Assembly (NCBI GenBank): GCA_031264885.1
Contig: JAISDM010000230.1
Coordinates: forward strand, 1 to 14,158
Direction of reading: 5' to 3'
Origin: Peptococcaceae bacterium
GTDB lineage: Bacteria; Bacillota; Peptococcia; DRI-13; UBA5745
Length of the DNA stretch: 14,158 bases
Positions 5,886-14,066 of the stretch are shown in pieces; position 1 is the first letter of the stretch; the number at the start of each line of letters is the position of its first letter. The notes beneath the pieces were generated by a model. It was not told the DNA's origin, ran no database searches, and saw only the letters and a program-made list of their open reading frames with translations. Position numbers and translations under genes: made by a program.

Positions 5886-7790
5886 TTGAATATTCAGCCT
5901 CAACCGCGAATCATAAAACACGGATGGATCTGGCCGCTGATTTTGCTGACACTGTTTTCGGCGGCCGCCTGCCGTCAAAGCGACGAGGTTCAAACGCCGC
6001 CGCTGCCGGTGCCGCGGGTGCCGGACAAGGGTCCTTTCGACGTAATCGTGGTGGGCGGCGAGCCGGAAGGAATCGCAGCGGCGCTGGCCAGCGCCCGCAG
6101 CGGCAAGAAGACGCTGCTGGTGGAAGAAAGCGGCGCCCTGGGGGGCTTGCTCACCTTGGGGCGGTTGAATTTTTTCGATATGAACTATACCCTGGACGAT
6201 CACACATTGCTGACTCAGGGGATATTCAAGGAGTTTTACGATGAGTTGGGCGACGCTTTTGATATCGAGAAAGCGAAACGTTACTTTATGGAGAAAGTGT
6301 TAGGTCAGGAGAATCTGGATGTGAGCATGGAAACGGTCTGGAGCGATTTGCTGATCCGGGAGGATCCGGACGGCGGGCGGGTCCTGACCGGCATGACGCT
6401 GACGCGGCTGGGCGAGACCGCGGTATACGAGGCCAAACGCTTTGTGGACGCCACCGCCGACGGGAATCTGGCCGCCGCTGCCGGAGCGCCTTACACCATC
6501 GGGGCGGAGGATTACGGATTCCCGGAGTCCAATATGGCGGTGACATTGGTCTTTAATATTGACGGGGTCAATTGGACCGAGCTTTATATCCGGAACAACG
6601 CCAGCCGCATGTTGGGGGAGATCAATTCCAACTGGGGGGATCCCAACGCGGGGGCGCTGGAGCGGCTGATTTGGGGATACGGCAAGGAAGCTCAGGCGTA
6701 TCAGCCGGCGGATGAAAATATGCGTTTGAGGGGGCCGAATCTGGCCCGCCAGCAGAATGGGGAGATCCTGGTAAACGCGCTTCTGATCTTCGGCGTGGAT
6801 CCGCTGGATCCGGGAAGCGTGGCGGAAGGGCTGGAAAGAGGCAAGGCGGAGCTGCCCCACGTCATTGAGTTCATGCAGAGCGATTTCAAGGGATTTAAGA
6901 ATGTCACGCTGGTGGATGCGGCCAGCCGTCTCTATGTCCGCGAGTCCAGGCATTTTTTGGGAGAATACAGGCTGACGGTCACGGATGTGCTGGAGAACAG
7001 AGATCATTGGGACCGGATTGCCCATGGGAATTATCCGGTGGATATCCAGCCCAAGAGCCCCGCGGACCGGGGTATGGTCGTGGGGCAGCCCTGGATCTAC
7101 AGCATTCCCTTCCGCTGCCTGGTGCCGCTTAACATCGAGAATCTGCTGACCGTAGGGCGGAGCGCGTCCTATGATTCCCTGGCGCACGGCAGCACCCGCG
7201 TGGTGCCTGTGGGCGTGGCGGCGGGAGAGGCGGCCGGCGTGGCGGCGGGGCTGTCCATCGACGCGGGCGTGAACTTCCGGGAGATGAGCGGGAATGAGGC
7301 GGCCATCGCGGATTTACAGAAGGAACTGACTGGCCGCGGGGCCTATCTGAAAGCCTATGATCCCCCCGCGGAGCCGGTGATGGCGCATTGGGCTTACCCG
7401 GGCTTGAGGGTGATCCGTGCCTTGGGAATGGCCGCGGGCGGGTACAGCAATGAATACGGGTTGGACGAGCCGGTCAGCTTTATGCGGGGGCAAAACATCC
7501 TGAACGAGCTGGCCAACCGGCTGATGAAAAAAATCCCCGGCAAGGAGATACCCACCATCTATTTCAGAGAGGGAACGGTGGATAACCTCTATCTCGCCGA
7601 AAAAATCGCCAATCTGGCAGATCCAAACGCCCCCAAAGGCGAAGAAGCCTGGGCGCTGCTGGAATCGTTGGGGATCATAGATCCGGAGCTGAGCCAACAG
7701 ATGGGGGATCCGATGTCTGAGGCAAAGGTGGGTACATTGTACGTCCTGGGAGCGCGGGCCTACGAGATGCTGATTTCTGGCTCCGATTGA
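5886..7790 (+). CDS. Exported lipoprotein FAD-dependent oxidoreductase with SLH-like C-terminus
   Basis: Flavoprotein of the FAD_oxidored type (PF12831-like), 634 residues, substrate unknown. The N-terminus is a lipoprotein signal: basic residues R8 and K11, a hydrophobic core about 14-25, then SAAAC with C29 as the lipidated cysteine, followed by a proline-rich linker. The Rossmann FAD-binding motif is at 52-64 (DVIVVGGEPEGIA), with LGGLLT following at 85-90. Family motifs RESRHFLGEY (352-361), ENLLTVGRSAS (418-428) and GVAAGEAAGVAAG (443-455) complete the FAD site. The C-terminal 140 residues fall outside the oxidoreductase fold. Residues about 499-545, with HWA, LGMAAGGY and LDEPV, resemble an S-layer homology module, and 585-627 may be a second; the usual TRAE motif is absent. 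The start is a TTG with an AAAGGGG site. The gene heads a run of envelope genes, 16 bases before the DUF5693 gene. No twin-arginine motif is seen, so FAD would be acquired after Sec export. Confidence 0.82.
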   Translation: MNIQPQPRIIKHGWIWPLILLTLFSAAACRQSDEVQTPPLPVPRVPDKGPFDVIVVGGEPEGIAAALASARSGKKTLLVEESGALGGLLTLGRLNFFDMNYTLDDHTLLTQGIFKEFYDELGDAFDIEKAKRYFMEKVLGQENLDVSMETVWSDLLIREDPDGGRVLTGMTLTRLGETAVYEAKRFVDATADGNLAAAAGAPYTIGAEDYGFPESNMAVTLVFNIDGVNWTELYIRNNASRMLGEINSNWGDPNAGALERLIWGYGKEAQAYQPADENMRLRGPNLARQQNGEILVNALLIFGVDPLDPGSVAEGLERGKAELPHVIEFMQSDFKGFKNVTLVDAASRLYVRESRHFLGEYRLTVTDVLENRDHWDRIAHGNYPVDIQPKSPADRGMVVGQPWIYSIPFRCLVPLNIENLLTVGRSASYDSLAHGSTRVVPVGVAAGEAAGVAAGLSIDAGVNFREMSGNEAAIADLQKELTGRGAYLKAYDPPAEPVMAHWAYPGLRVIRALGMAAGGYSNEYGLDEPVSFMRGQNILNELANRLMKKIPGKEIPTIYFREGTVDNLYLAEKIANLADPNAPKGEEAWALLESLGIIDPELSQQMGDPMSEAKVGTLYVLGARAYEMLISGSD

Positions 7791-7806
7791 GAAAGGGGCG
7801 TTCGGG

Positions 7807-9756
7807 TTGAGAGCAAATTTCAAAATTGTCAATATTGCGGCCTTATGCCTCATCGGGCTGAGCGTGATTTGCGCCATGACCGTCGATTTCTCCAGGATGG
7901 CGATCGAGAAGGAGAGCCGGCGGGCGGGGATCTTTTTGGATTATGACGAATTTGCCCAGATGGTCTCTTCCACGGGGGAACCGGCGGACGAGCTGGCCGG
8001 CCGGCTTCGGGAGGCGGGGGTCACGGGGCTGATGGTGCGCGAGCAGACCCTGGACGACCTGGAGAAATCCGGGGACATTTTTACGCTGGAAGCCGCGGAT
8101 TTAAGCTTCCAGCAAGAGATCAATCCGGGGTTTTATCCTGAAATCACCCCGGAGAAAAACCGGATTTATTTGTTTATCTCAAAAGAATCCGTGGCGGAGC
8201 GGGTGCGGCGCAACCTGGAGGTCAAAACCGGCAGCGAAGTCACGGCGGAGAATGTGAGCGGCCCCACGGGCGTCCTGTCTGTGACCCTGAGCAGCAAAGA
8301 GACGGCGGCGATGGGCTTCGGCTTCCCTGTGGAAGAGATCAGGCCGGCGGCTGAGGCCGGTCTGTACGCGGCGGTTCGCCTCAGAAGCTTCACGCCGGTG
8401 AACGATGTGACCCTGACGGTGATGAGAAGGAATCTGGAAGAGGTGCCGTCACTGGTTCTGGTGGGATTCAACGACGAGAACCTGCCCGGCTATCTGGAGC
8501 CGAAGGAACTCCAGGCGATGGGGGACGTCTTTGGGGCAGTCGGCGGAGTCCCATTGGCGACCTTCGAGTTTTACGCACAGAGAGGACTGGAGACATTATC
8601 CAACGTGCTTGACAAAAACGTAATTCGGGTGCATTCCATCAACGAGAGTGAGATGCGCAGGTATGATTTTGATTCCGCGGCGGACCGTTATGTTTTGGCG
8701 GCGTCGGAACGCAATATGCGGGCCTTGTATGTGCGTTTGTTCGGGATGGAGCAGCCGGCTGGCGCCTGGGAGTACAACCGGGATTTTATCCGGCGGCTGA
8801 GGGATTCCCTGATTGAGGAGGGATTTGAGATCGGGCCGCCCGCATCTATGGGGACGCTGAAATTGGATCTCCGCCAGCAGGCGGTGCTGGGTTTGGGCGT
8901 CGTCGCCGGCGGGATTTGGCTTCTGTCCCTGGTCTGGCGGAAATCGGGCCGATGGCCGGCGGTTCTGGGGGTTCTGGGCGCCGTGTGCTGGATCGGGGGA
9001 CTGATGATCTTGCCCCATATAGCCCGCAAAGGCTTCGCTTTCCTGGCCGTGGTGATTTTTCCCGTTCTGGGTCTGACACTGTTTCTGAGGCAAAAACCCC
9101 GGGGCTTGCTTCAGTCCGTGGGGGCTTTGCTGGGGGTCAGCGGGGTGAGCATGGCAGGCGCTTTGATCATGACGGGGCTCCTGGGCGAAAAATCCTTTAT
9201 GCTGGCTTTGGATGGGTTTAAAGGGGTCAAACTGGCCCATGTGATTCCCCTGGCGCTGGCCCCGGCGGTCCTTTGGGCGCGGCAGCCAAATGCCATCGGG
9301 CGCGTCCGGAAGGTTCTGCGCCATCCCGTCACGGTCTGGCAGGCGGCGGCGGCGGTTTTGATCTTGGCGGCGCTGGCCGTTTATGTAATGCGTACCGGGA
9401 ACACAGGCCCCATTCAGGTCTCTTCCCTGGAAGATCTGTTCCGGCAGACCCTGGACCGCTGGCTGGGGGTACGCCCGCGGACCAAGGAATTGCTTGCCGG
9501 GCATCCCTGGTTACTGCTGCTGCTCTATTTTGGCTATGACGACAGAAAAATCCCGGTGCTGCTGTTTGCCGTGATCGGTCAGATCTCTCTGGTGAACACC
9601 TACGCGCATATTCATACGCCCCTGGCCGTTTCTTTTCTGCGGAGCTTCAACGGGTTATGGATCGGGATCATTTTGGGAATAATTGCCATTGGACTGACGC
9701 GTTTATGGCTGCGGCTGTATGCCCGGTATCGCGGCATCCTGGAGGACGGCCTATGA
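7807..9756 (+). CDS. DUF5693 family membrane protein
   Basis: A 649-residue polytopic protein that I recognise as the DUF5693 family, of unknown function and typically next to csaB in Clostridia. It has an N-terminal membrane anchor (about residues 8-25), an extracytoplasmic domain of about 330 residues (28-355) and then about eight or nine membrane helices (357-377, 384-404, 409-427, 434-459, 476-491, 511-528, 565-598, 611-636). Conserved-looking stretches include WLGVRPRTKELLAGHPW (552-568) and NTYAHIHTPLAVSF (597-610), the second in a loop between the last helices. The start is TTG with AAAGGGG eight bases before it; the next ATG (residue 24) would destroy the anchor. The stop overlaps the csaB start as ATGA, so the two are translationally coupled. 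A role in building or exporting the pyruvylated cell-wall polymer is inferred from context only. Confidence 0.85.
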   Translation: MRANFKIVNIAALCLIGLSVICAMTVDFSRMAIEKESRRAGIFLDYDEFAQMVSSTGEPADELAGRLREAGVTGLMVREQTLDDLEKSGDIFTLEAADLSFQQEINPGFYPEITPEKNRIYLFISKESVAERVRRNLEVKTGSEVTAENVSGPTGVLSVTLSSKETAAMGFGFPVEEIRPAAEAGLYAAVRLRSFTPVNDVTLTVMRRNLEEVPSLVLVGFNDENLPGYLEPKELQAMGDVFGAVGGVPLATFEFYAQRGLETLSNVLDKNVIRVHSINESEMRRYDFDSAADRYVLAASERNMRALYVRLFGMEQPAGAWEYNRDFIRRLRDSLIEEGFEIGPPASMGTLKLDLRQQAVLGLGVVAGGIWLLSLVWRKSGRWPAVLGVLGAVCWIGGLMILPHIARKGFAFLAVVIFPVLGLTLFLRQKPRGLLQSVGALLGVSGVSMAGALIMTGLLGEKSFMLALDGFKGVKLAHVIPLALAPAVLWARQPNAIGRVRKVLRHPVTVWQAAAAVLILAALAVYVMRTGNTGPIQVSSLEDLFRQTLDRWLGVRPRTKELLAGHPWLLLLLYFGYDDRKIPVLLFAVIGQISLVNTYAHIHTPLAVSFLRSFNGLWIGIILGIIAIGLTRLWLRLYARYRGILEDGL

Positions 9757-10880
9757 AAAAGATCGTGGTGAGCGGTTATTACGGCTATGGCAACACGGGA
9801 GACGAGGCTGTTTTATACGCCATTCTGAGGACTCTGCGAAAGACGGCGGAGTCTGAGGATTTGGACTTGATCGTCTTGTCCGGGGATCCGGAGCAAACGG
9901 CCGAGGCTTATAAGGTGACGGCGGTGAGCCGCTGGAACCCGGTTCAGGTACTCAAGGCGATCCGGAAGGCGGACTTGTTTATCAGCGGCGGCGGATCCCT
10001 GATTCAGGACGTGAGCAGTTCCTGGAGCCCCAGATATTATCTGTGGCTTCTGTCCATGGCCCGGATTCTGGCGAAGAAGGTCATGGTATACGCCCAGGGA
10101 ATCGGCCCGCTGAACAATCCCAAACTGAGAAAAAAAACAGGCAGGCTCATGGAGAAATGCGATATCATCACCGTTCGCGATGTGGAATCCAGAGAGGACT
10201 TGCTGCGTATGGGGGTCTCCAAAGAGATCCACGTCATCGCGGATCCTGTGATGGCGCTGCGCAAGAACATTGTGCCCACGGAGCCGGGGATCGCCTTCCT
10301 GCGGGATTTGGGGCTGACGGATCAGTGGGGCAGAAAGAAACGGCCTGTGCTGGGGGTCTTCTTAAGGAGTTTCCGGAACGACCGCTTTTGCCGGACGCTG
10401 GCTCTGGCGCTGGACCAGAGGGTCCGGGACGGCTGGGATATTTTGATGATCCCTATGCAGCACAGAGTGGATATGGAAGTGGCCGTGGAGATTGGGAATA
10501 TGATGGAAGAAACCCTGTTTTATCTGGGGAAGCCGCTGACCCCGCGGGAGATCCTGTCCTTGACGGGACAGTTGGACATGGTTCTGGGGATGCGGCTGCA
10601 TTCGCTGATTCTGTCCGCCGTCATGGGGGTTCCCATGATCGCGCTGGCCTATGATCCCAAGGTGGAGCGGTTTATCTCCCAGCTGGGTATGATACTGTGT
10701 CTGCACATGGATGATCTGGAACTGGAAAAAATAAATGAATCCTTCCGCTGGACGGAGATCCATTGGCGGGAGCAGGTGGAATCCGGCGAGGGCAGGATCC
10801 AGTTTATGTACCGTCAAGCCTGGGAGACGGCGGCGATGGCGGTCAATCTGCTGGACATTCAGGAGGAAGCGCATGGCTGA
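9753..10880 (+). CDS. csaB: Polysaccharide pyruvyl transferase CsaB
   Basis: Transfers a pyruvyl ketal from phosphoenolpyruvate to the secondary cell-wall polymer (typically ManNAc), creating the epitope to which SLH-domain proteins bind. The protein has 375 residues and the PF04230 fold. Visible motifs are GYYGYGNTGDEAVL (8-21), SGGGSLIQD (78-86), YAQGIGP (113-119), the active-site block GMRLHSLI (279-286) and YDPKV (300-304). The length agrees with CsaB proteins of Clostridia. The start at 9753 is fixed by GGAGG (9741-9745) and by the ATGA overlap with the preceding DUF5693 gene; the longer in-frame reading from 9657 lies inside that gene. Its last eight bases overlap the murJ start. Its presence predicts SLH proteins in the host, and the flavoprotein two genes upstream is one candidate. 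Confidence 0.93.
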   Translation: MKKIVVSGYYGYGNTGDEAVLYAILRTLRKTAESEDLDLIVLSGDPEQTAEAYKVTAVSRWNPVQVLKAIRKADLFISGGGSLIQDVSSSWSPRYYLWLLSMARILAKKVMVYAQGIGPLNNPKLRKKTGRLMEKCDIITVRDVESREDLLRMGVSKEIHVIADPVMALRKNIVPTEPGIAFLRDLGLTDQWGRKKRPVLGVFLRSFRNDRFCRTLALALDQRVRDGWDILMIPMQHRVDMEVAVEIGNMMEETLFYLGKPLTPREILSLTGQLDMVLGMRLHSLILSAVMGVPMIALAYDPKVERFISQLGMILCLHMDDLELEKINESFRWTEIHWREQVESGEGRIQFMYRQAWETAAMAVNLLDIQEEAHG

Positions 10881-12438
10881 TACCATCGCGAAGGCGGCTT
10901 TGGTGATGACCGTTATCAACGTCGCGAGCCGCATATTGGGCTTTGCCAGGGAAACGGCCATCGCGGGCGTATACGGGGCGACCGCGTGGACGGACGCGTA
11001 CCAGGTGGCGTATACGCTGCCTTATTTTTTGCAGACGGTGCTGGGCATGGCGCTGGTATCCTCCATCGTCCCGCTGGTGACCCGGCGTTTGGCCCGGAAC
11101 GAGCGGGAGGCGGCCTGGGACGCGGCGAACGCCGCCATGAGCTGGGTGCTGCTGCTGATGACCGGGCTGTCGGCGCTGGGAATGGCCTGCGCCGGTCTGC
11201 TGGTGCGTCTGACGGCGCCCGGCTTTGACGCGGCCACCGCGGCGGCGGCGGTGCGCATGACCGTGATTATGTTCCCTTCCATTATTTGTATGGGATTTGG
11301 CCAGATGACGACGGGGATCTTGAACGCCAACAAATCCTTCGCGGTGGCGGCTTTCGCGCCGGGGTTCTCCAGCCTGATCATTGTGGGAGGGGTGCTGGCC
11401 GCCGGGGGGCGGGGCATCGACGCCCTGGCCTGGGCCACCCTTGTGAGCTTTGCCGGCGCCATGGCCATCCAGATTCCCGCGCTGTACCGCACGGGATACC
11501 GGTTCCGGTTCAGGCTCGACCGCCGGAATCCCGAGGTCAACCGGATGTTCGCGGGGCTTTTGCCGATTTTTATCGGGACGGCCACCAACCAGATTTATCT
11601 GGCGATCAACCGCTTCTTCGCGTCGGGGCTTGCGGAAGGGAGCATTTCCGCGTTGAATTACGCGGGCAAATTAATGACCCTGCCTTTGAATATTTTTGTG
11701 CTGGCGATATCTTCGGCTATCTTCCCTTCTCTATCCGAAATGGCGCTGGATAAGGACAAAGGGGAACTGGGGCGGACGCTCCGGAGGGGCTTGGTCCTGG
11801 TACTCCTGATCACGCTGCCTGCCGCCGCCGGTTTGATGGCGCTGAGAACGCCCATTGTGCGGCTCTTGTTCCAGAGGGGCGCCTTTGACGCCGATGCCAC
11901 GCGCATGACGGCCTCCGCCTTGCTGTGGTTCGGGCCTGGCATGGGCGCCATGGCCGCCAGTCAAATACTGACCCGGGCTTATTACGCCCTGGGCGACGTA
12001 AAGATCCCTCTGGCGGCCGGGCTCGCTTCCATCGCGGTGAATATTCTGGCCAGCGTATTGTTTACGGGATCCATGGGACAGGGAGGGCTGGCGCTGGCCA
12101 ATTCCCTGGCCAGCCTGTTCAACGCGCTCTGTATGTTTGTGTTCCTGCGCCGCAAATTGCGCCTGTGGACGAAGGTGGGCATATTGGGCTCGCTGGGGAA
12201 GGCGCTGGGCGCGGCCGCCGCCACCGGCGCCGCGGCTTACGCCGTGTCAGCCTTCCTGGAAGCGATGCTGCCCGGCGGCGGGATCGCGCTGGTGCTGCGG
12301 GTGGGCGCCTCTGTGGCGGCGGGGGGAGCGGTCTATTTTTTGGCGCTGTTTGTCTTGCGGGAAGAAGAGTGGACAGGCTTCATCGGGCGGCTTTTTGCCG
12401 GACGGCAAAAAAATCAATACAAAAAGTTAACAAAATGA
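10873..12438 (+). CDS. murJ: MurJ/MviN-type lipid II flippase
   Basis: Integral membrane protein of 521 residues in the MOP exporter superfamily, expected to have 14 membrane helices and to flip lipid-linked peptidoglycan precursor (lipid II) across the membrane. The N-terminus has the MurJ pattern SRILGFARE, with R20, R26 and D41 (TDAYQVAYTLP) corresponding to cavity residues of E. coli MurJ. The next motif, NLLRRIFAEGA in E. coli, is YFLQTVLGMAL here, so the arginine near position 52 is missing. The start at 10873 follows GGAGG (10862-10866) and overlaps the csaB stop by eight bases. Coupling to csaB raises the possibility that this copy handles a lipid-linked wall-polymer unit rather than, or in addition to, lipid II; whether another murJ exists in the genome is not visible. 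The C-terminus is a basic tail (RQKNQYKKLTK). Confidence 0.92.
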   Translation: MADTIAKAALVMTVINVASRILGFARETAIAGVYGATAWTDAYQVAYTLPYFLQTVLGMALVSSIVPLVTRRLARNEREAAWDAANAAMSWVLLLMTGLSALGMACAGLLVRLTAPGFDAATAAAAVRMTVIMFPSIICMGFGQMTTGILNANKSFAVAAFAPGFSSLIIVGGVLAAGGRGIDALAWATLVSFAGAMAIQIPALYRTGYRFRFRLDRRNPEVNRMFAGLLPIFIGTATNQIYLAINRFFASGLAEGSISALNYAGKLMTLPLNIFVLAISSAIFPSLSEMALDKDKGELGRTLRRGLVLVLLITLPAAAGLMALRTPIVRLLFQRGAFDADATRMTASALLWFGPGMGAMAASQILTRAYYALGDVKIPLAAGLASIAVNILASVLFTGSMGQGGLALANSLASLFNALCMFVFLRRKLRLWTKVGILGSLGKALGAAAATGAAAYAVSAFLEAMLPGGGIALVLRVGASVAAGGAVYFLALFVLREEEWTGFIGRLFAGRQKNQYKKLTK

Positions 12439-12495
12439 GTGGAGGAAAATAAGCCGCAAAAAGCAAATCAAAGAGTCGAATCTAAGGAGGCGGAT

Positions 12496-12927
12496 ATGAC
12501 ACAATTGATTCCAATAGATCGAATTATGGAGATGCTGCCCCACCGGTATCCCATGCTGCTAGTCGACCGGATCCTGGAGATCGAGCCGGATCAGCGGATT
12601 GTGGCTTTGAAGAATGTCAGCGCGAACGAGGCGTTCTTCCAGGGGCATTTCCCGGGCAGGCCGGTGATGCCGGGCGCGCTGATTCTGGAAGCCCTGGCCC
12701 AGGCCGGCGCTTGTCTGGTATTCTTCCGGGAAGAGAACAGAGGCAAATTGGCGTTCCTGGCCGGCGTGGATCACGCCAGATTTAAGCGGCCGGTGACGCC
12801 CGGGGACCGGCTGATTCTGGAGATTGAAGCGGTTCATCTGCGGAAAAGCTTCGGAAAATGCCGGGCGAAGGCTTTGGTGGATGGGGAAGTTGCCTGTGAG
12901 GCGGAATTAATGTTTGCCTTGGAATGA
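12496..12927 (+). CDS. fabZ: 3-hydroxyacyl-ACP dehydratase FabZ
   Basis: Dehydrates beta-hydroxyacyl-ACP to trans-2-enoyl-ACP in fatty acid elongation, in the cytoplasm. The 143-residue hot-dog fold protein is the standard length. The catalytic pair is visible: H51 in GHFPGRPVMPG and E65 in ALILEALAQ, with the usual spacing of 14. The N-terminal IMEMLPHRYPMLLVDRI is also typical. The start at 12496 has a near-perfect TAAGGAGG (12483-12490) five bases before it. A GTG at 12439 directly after the murJ stop would add 19 atypical residues and lacks a suitable site. The gene lies 57 bases after murJ with no terminator or clear promoter between, so it is probably cotranscribed. No other fatty-acid genes are adjacent, so its link to the envelope genes is unclear. 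Confidence 0.95.
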   Translation: MTQLIPIDRIMEMLPHRYPMLLVDRILEIEPDQRIVALKNVSANEAFFQGHFPGRPVMPGALILEALAQAGACLVFFREENRGKLAFLAGVDHARFKRPVTPGDRLILEIEAVHLRKSFGKCRAKALVDGEVACEAELMFALE

Positions 12928-12942
12928 CGAAACTGGTATACT
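12914..12942 (+). promoter_or_regulatory. Possible SigA promoter before the tagO-like gene
   Basis: -35 TTGCCT (12914-12919) and -10 TATACT (12937-12942) with a 17-base spacer; the -35 lies in the last codons of fabZ. Expected transcription would begin near 12949, about 45 bases before the gene. It could give extra expression within the operon. Confidence 0.4.
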
Positions 12943-12993
12943 GAAGCAGACAGCAAGATGTATGTCATAATGGATTTGAGGAGGCTTTTTGTT

Positions 12994-14031
12994 ATGAATG
13001 TTTTCATGCCGCTGGCGGTCGCGTTTTTGTTTACGCTTTGTTTGACGCCTGTCGTCAAAAACATCGCTTTGCGAACCGGCGCGGTAGACCGGCCCGGCGA
13101 GAGAACGGTTCACTCGGGGATCATGCCCCGCCTGGGCGGGTTGGCGATCATTGCCGGTTTTTGGACAGCGGTGTTTTTGACTCAGAGAATGACTTCGGGG
13201 CTTTGGGGATTTTTTGCCGGATCCATGCTGATCTTGGCTGTGGGCATTTGGGACGACGCGGTAAGGGTCAAGCCCTGGATGAAGCTGGTGTTCCAGGTTC
13301 TGGCGGCTGTTTGCGTTATGGCGGGCGGGATTCAGGTCTCCTTTGTGACCAATATCTTTTTCGGCGGCGTGCTTCCGTTGGGCTGGATCGGTTATCCGAT
13401 GACTTTGATTTGGATCGTGGGCGTGACCAACGCCGTGAATTTAGTGGACGGGCTGGATGGGCTGGCGGCCGGCGTATCGGCCATTGCCGCGCTGACCATC
13501 GGCGTCATCGCCTGGATGGAAGGCATGCAGACGATGGGGATGCTGGCGCTGATTCTGGCCATGTCGGTTCTGGGCTTTTTGAAATATAATTTCTATCCCG
13601 CCAAGATTTTTATGGGGGATACGGGTTCGCTGTTCCTGGGATACGCTCTGTCTGTTCTGGCCATCGTCGGACTGACGAAAACGGTTACGGTGATTTCCCT
13701 GTTCCTGCCTGTGGTGGTGCTGGGCATTCCCATTCTGGACACCGCTTACGCCATTGTCCGGAGATATTCGTCTCACAAGCCGATCTTCAGCGCGGACAAA
13801 GATCATTTGCACCATCGCCTGATGGCGGTGGGATTGAGCCACAGGAATACCGTCCTGGTCATTTACGGCGTCAGCGCGATCTTGGGCGCTTCCGCCGTGT
13901 GGATATCGATTCTGTCCGCCGCCCGGGGAATGATCGTGATGGCTGTGGTTACGGCCGCGGTGTTCTTCCTGGCGAACCGTGTGGGCATTTTGAGCCGGAA
14001 GGCGATTGCGTCCAAGCCGGACGCGCGTTGA
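12994..14031 (+). CDS. tagO: TagO/WecA-type undecaprenyl-phosphate sugar-1-phosphate transferase
   Basis: Polytopic enzyme of 345 residues in the MraY/WecA family. It transfers a HexNAc-1-phosphate, usually GlcNAc-1-P, from the UDP-sugar to undecaprenyl phosphate, priming wall teichoic acid or secondary cell-wall polymer synthesis. Conserved motifs in order: DRPGERTVHSGIMPRLGG (32-49), DD in GIWDDAVRVKPW (85-96), NAVNLVDGLDGLA (146-158), FMGDTGS with D209 (206-212) and HLHHRL (271-276), the histidine motif that separates GlcNAc-type enzymes from MraY. About ten or eleven membrane helices are expected. The start at 12994 is chosen for the GAGGAGG site (12978-12984) nine bases before it; the ATG at 12958 has no comparable site. 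It follows fabZ by 66 bases and ends the operon as seen. It likely provides the lipid-linked primer for the polymer that CsaB modifies, though this is inferred. Confidence 0.9.
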   Translation: MNVFMPLAVAFLFTLCLTPVVKNIALRTGAVDRPGERTVHSGIMPRLGGLAIIAGFWTAVFLTQRMTSGLWGFFAGSMLILAVGIWDDAVRVKPWMKLVFQVLAAVCVMAGGIQVSFVTNIFFGGVLPLGWIGYPMTLIWIVGVTNAVNLVDGLDGLAAGVSAIAALTIGVIAWMEGMQTMGMLALILAMSVLGFLKYNFYPAKIFMGDTGSLFLGYALSVLAIVGLTKTVTVISLFLPVVVLGIPILDTAYAIVRRYSSHKPIFSADKDHLHHRLMAVGLSHRNTVLVIYGVSAILGASAVWISILSAARGMIVMAVVTAAVFFLANRVGILSRKAIASKPDAR

Positions 14032-14066
14032 CCCTGCGGATAAGGATTCGTTAAATAATAAGATGA

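Noticed and set aside
8596..9504. Open frame of about 300 codons on the minus strand opposite the DUF5693 gene
   Set aside because: Low-complexity, proline-, glutamine- and arginine-rich translation with no plausible start context; a shadow of the real gene.
12392..12411. Inverted repeat TTTTTGCCG-GA-CGGCAAAAA near the end of murJ as a terminator
   Set aside because: It lies inside the coding sequence and is not followed by a T-tract on either strand, so it does not look like an intrinsic terminator.
12439..12495. GTG directly after the murJ stop as the fabZ start
   Set aside because: The extra 19 residues are polar and unlike FabZ, and the ATG at 12496 has a near-perfect ribosome binding site.
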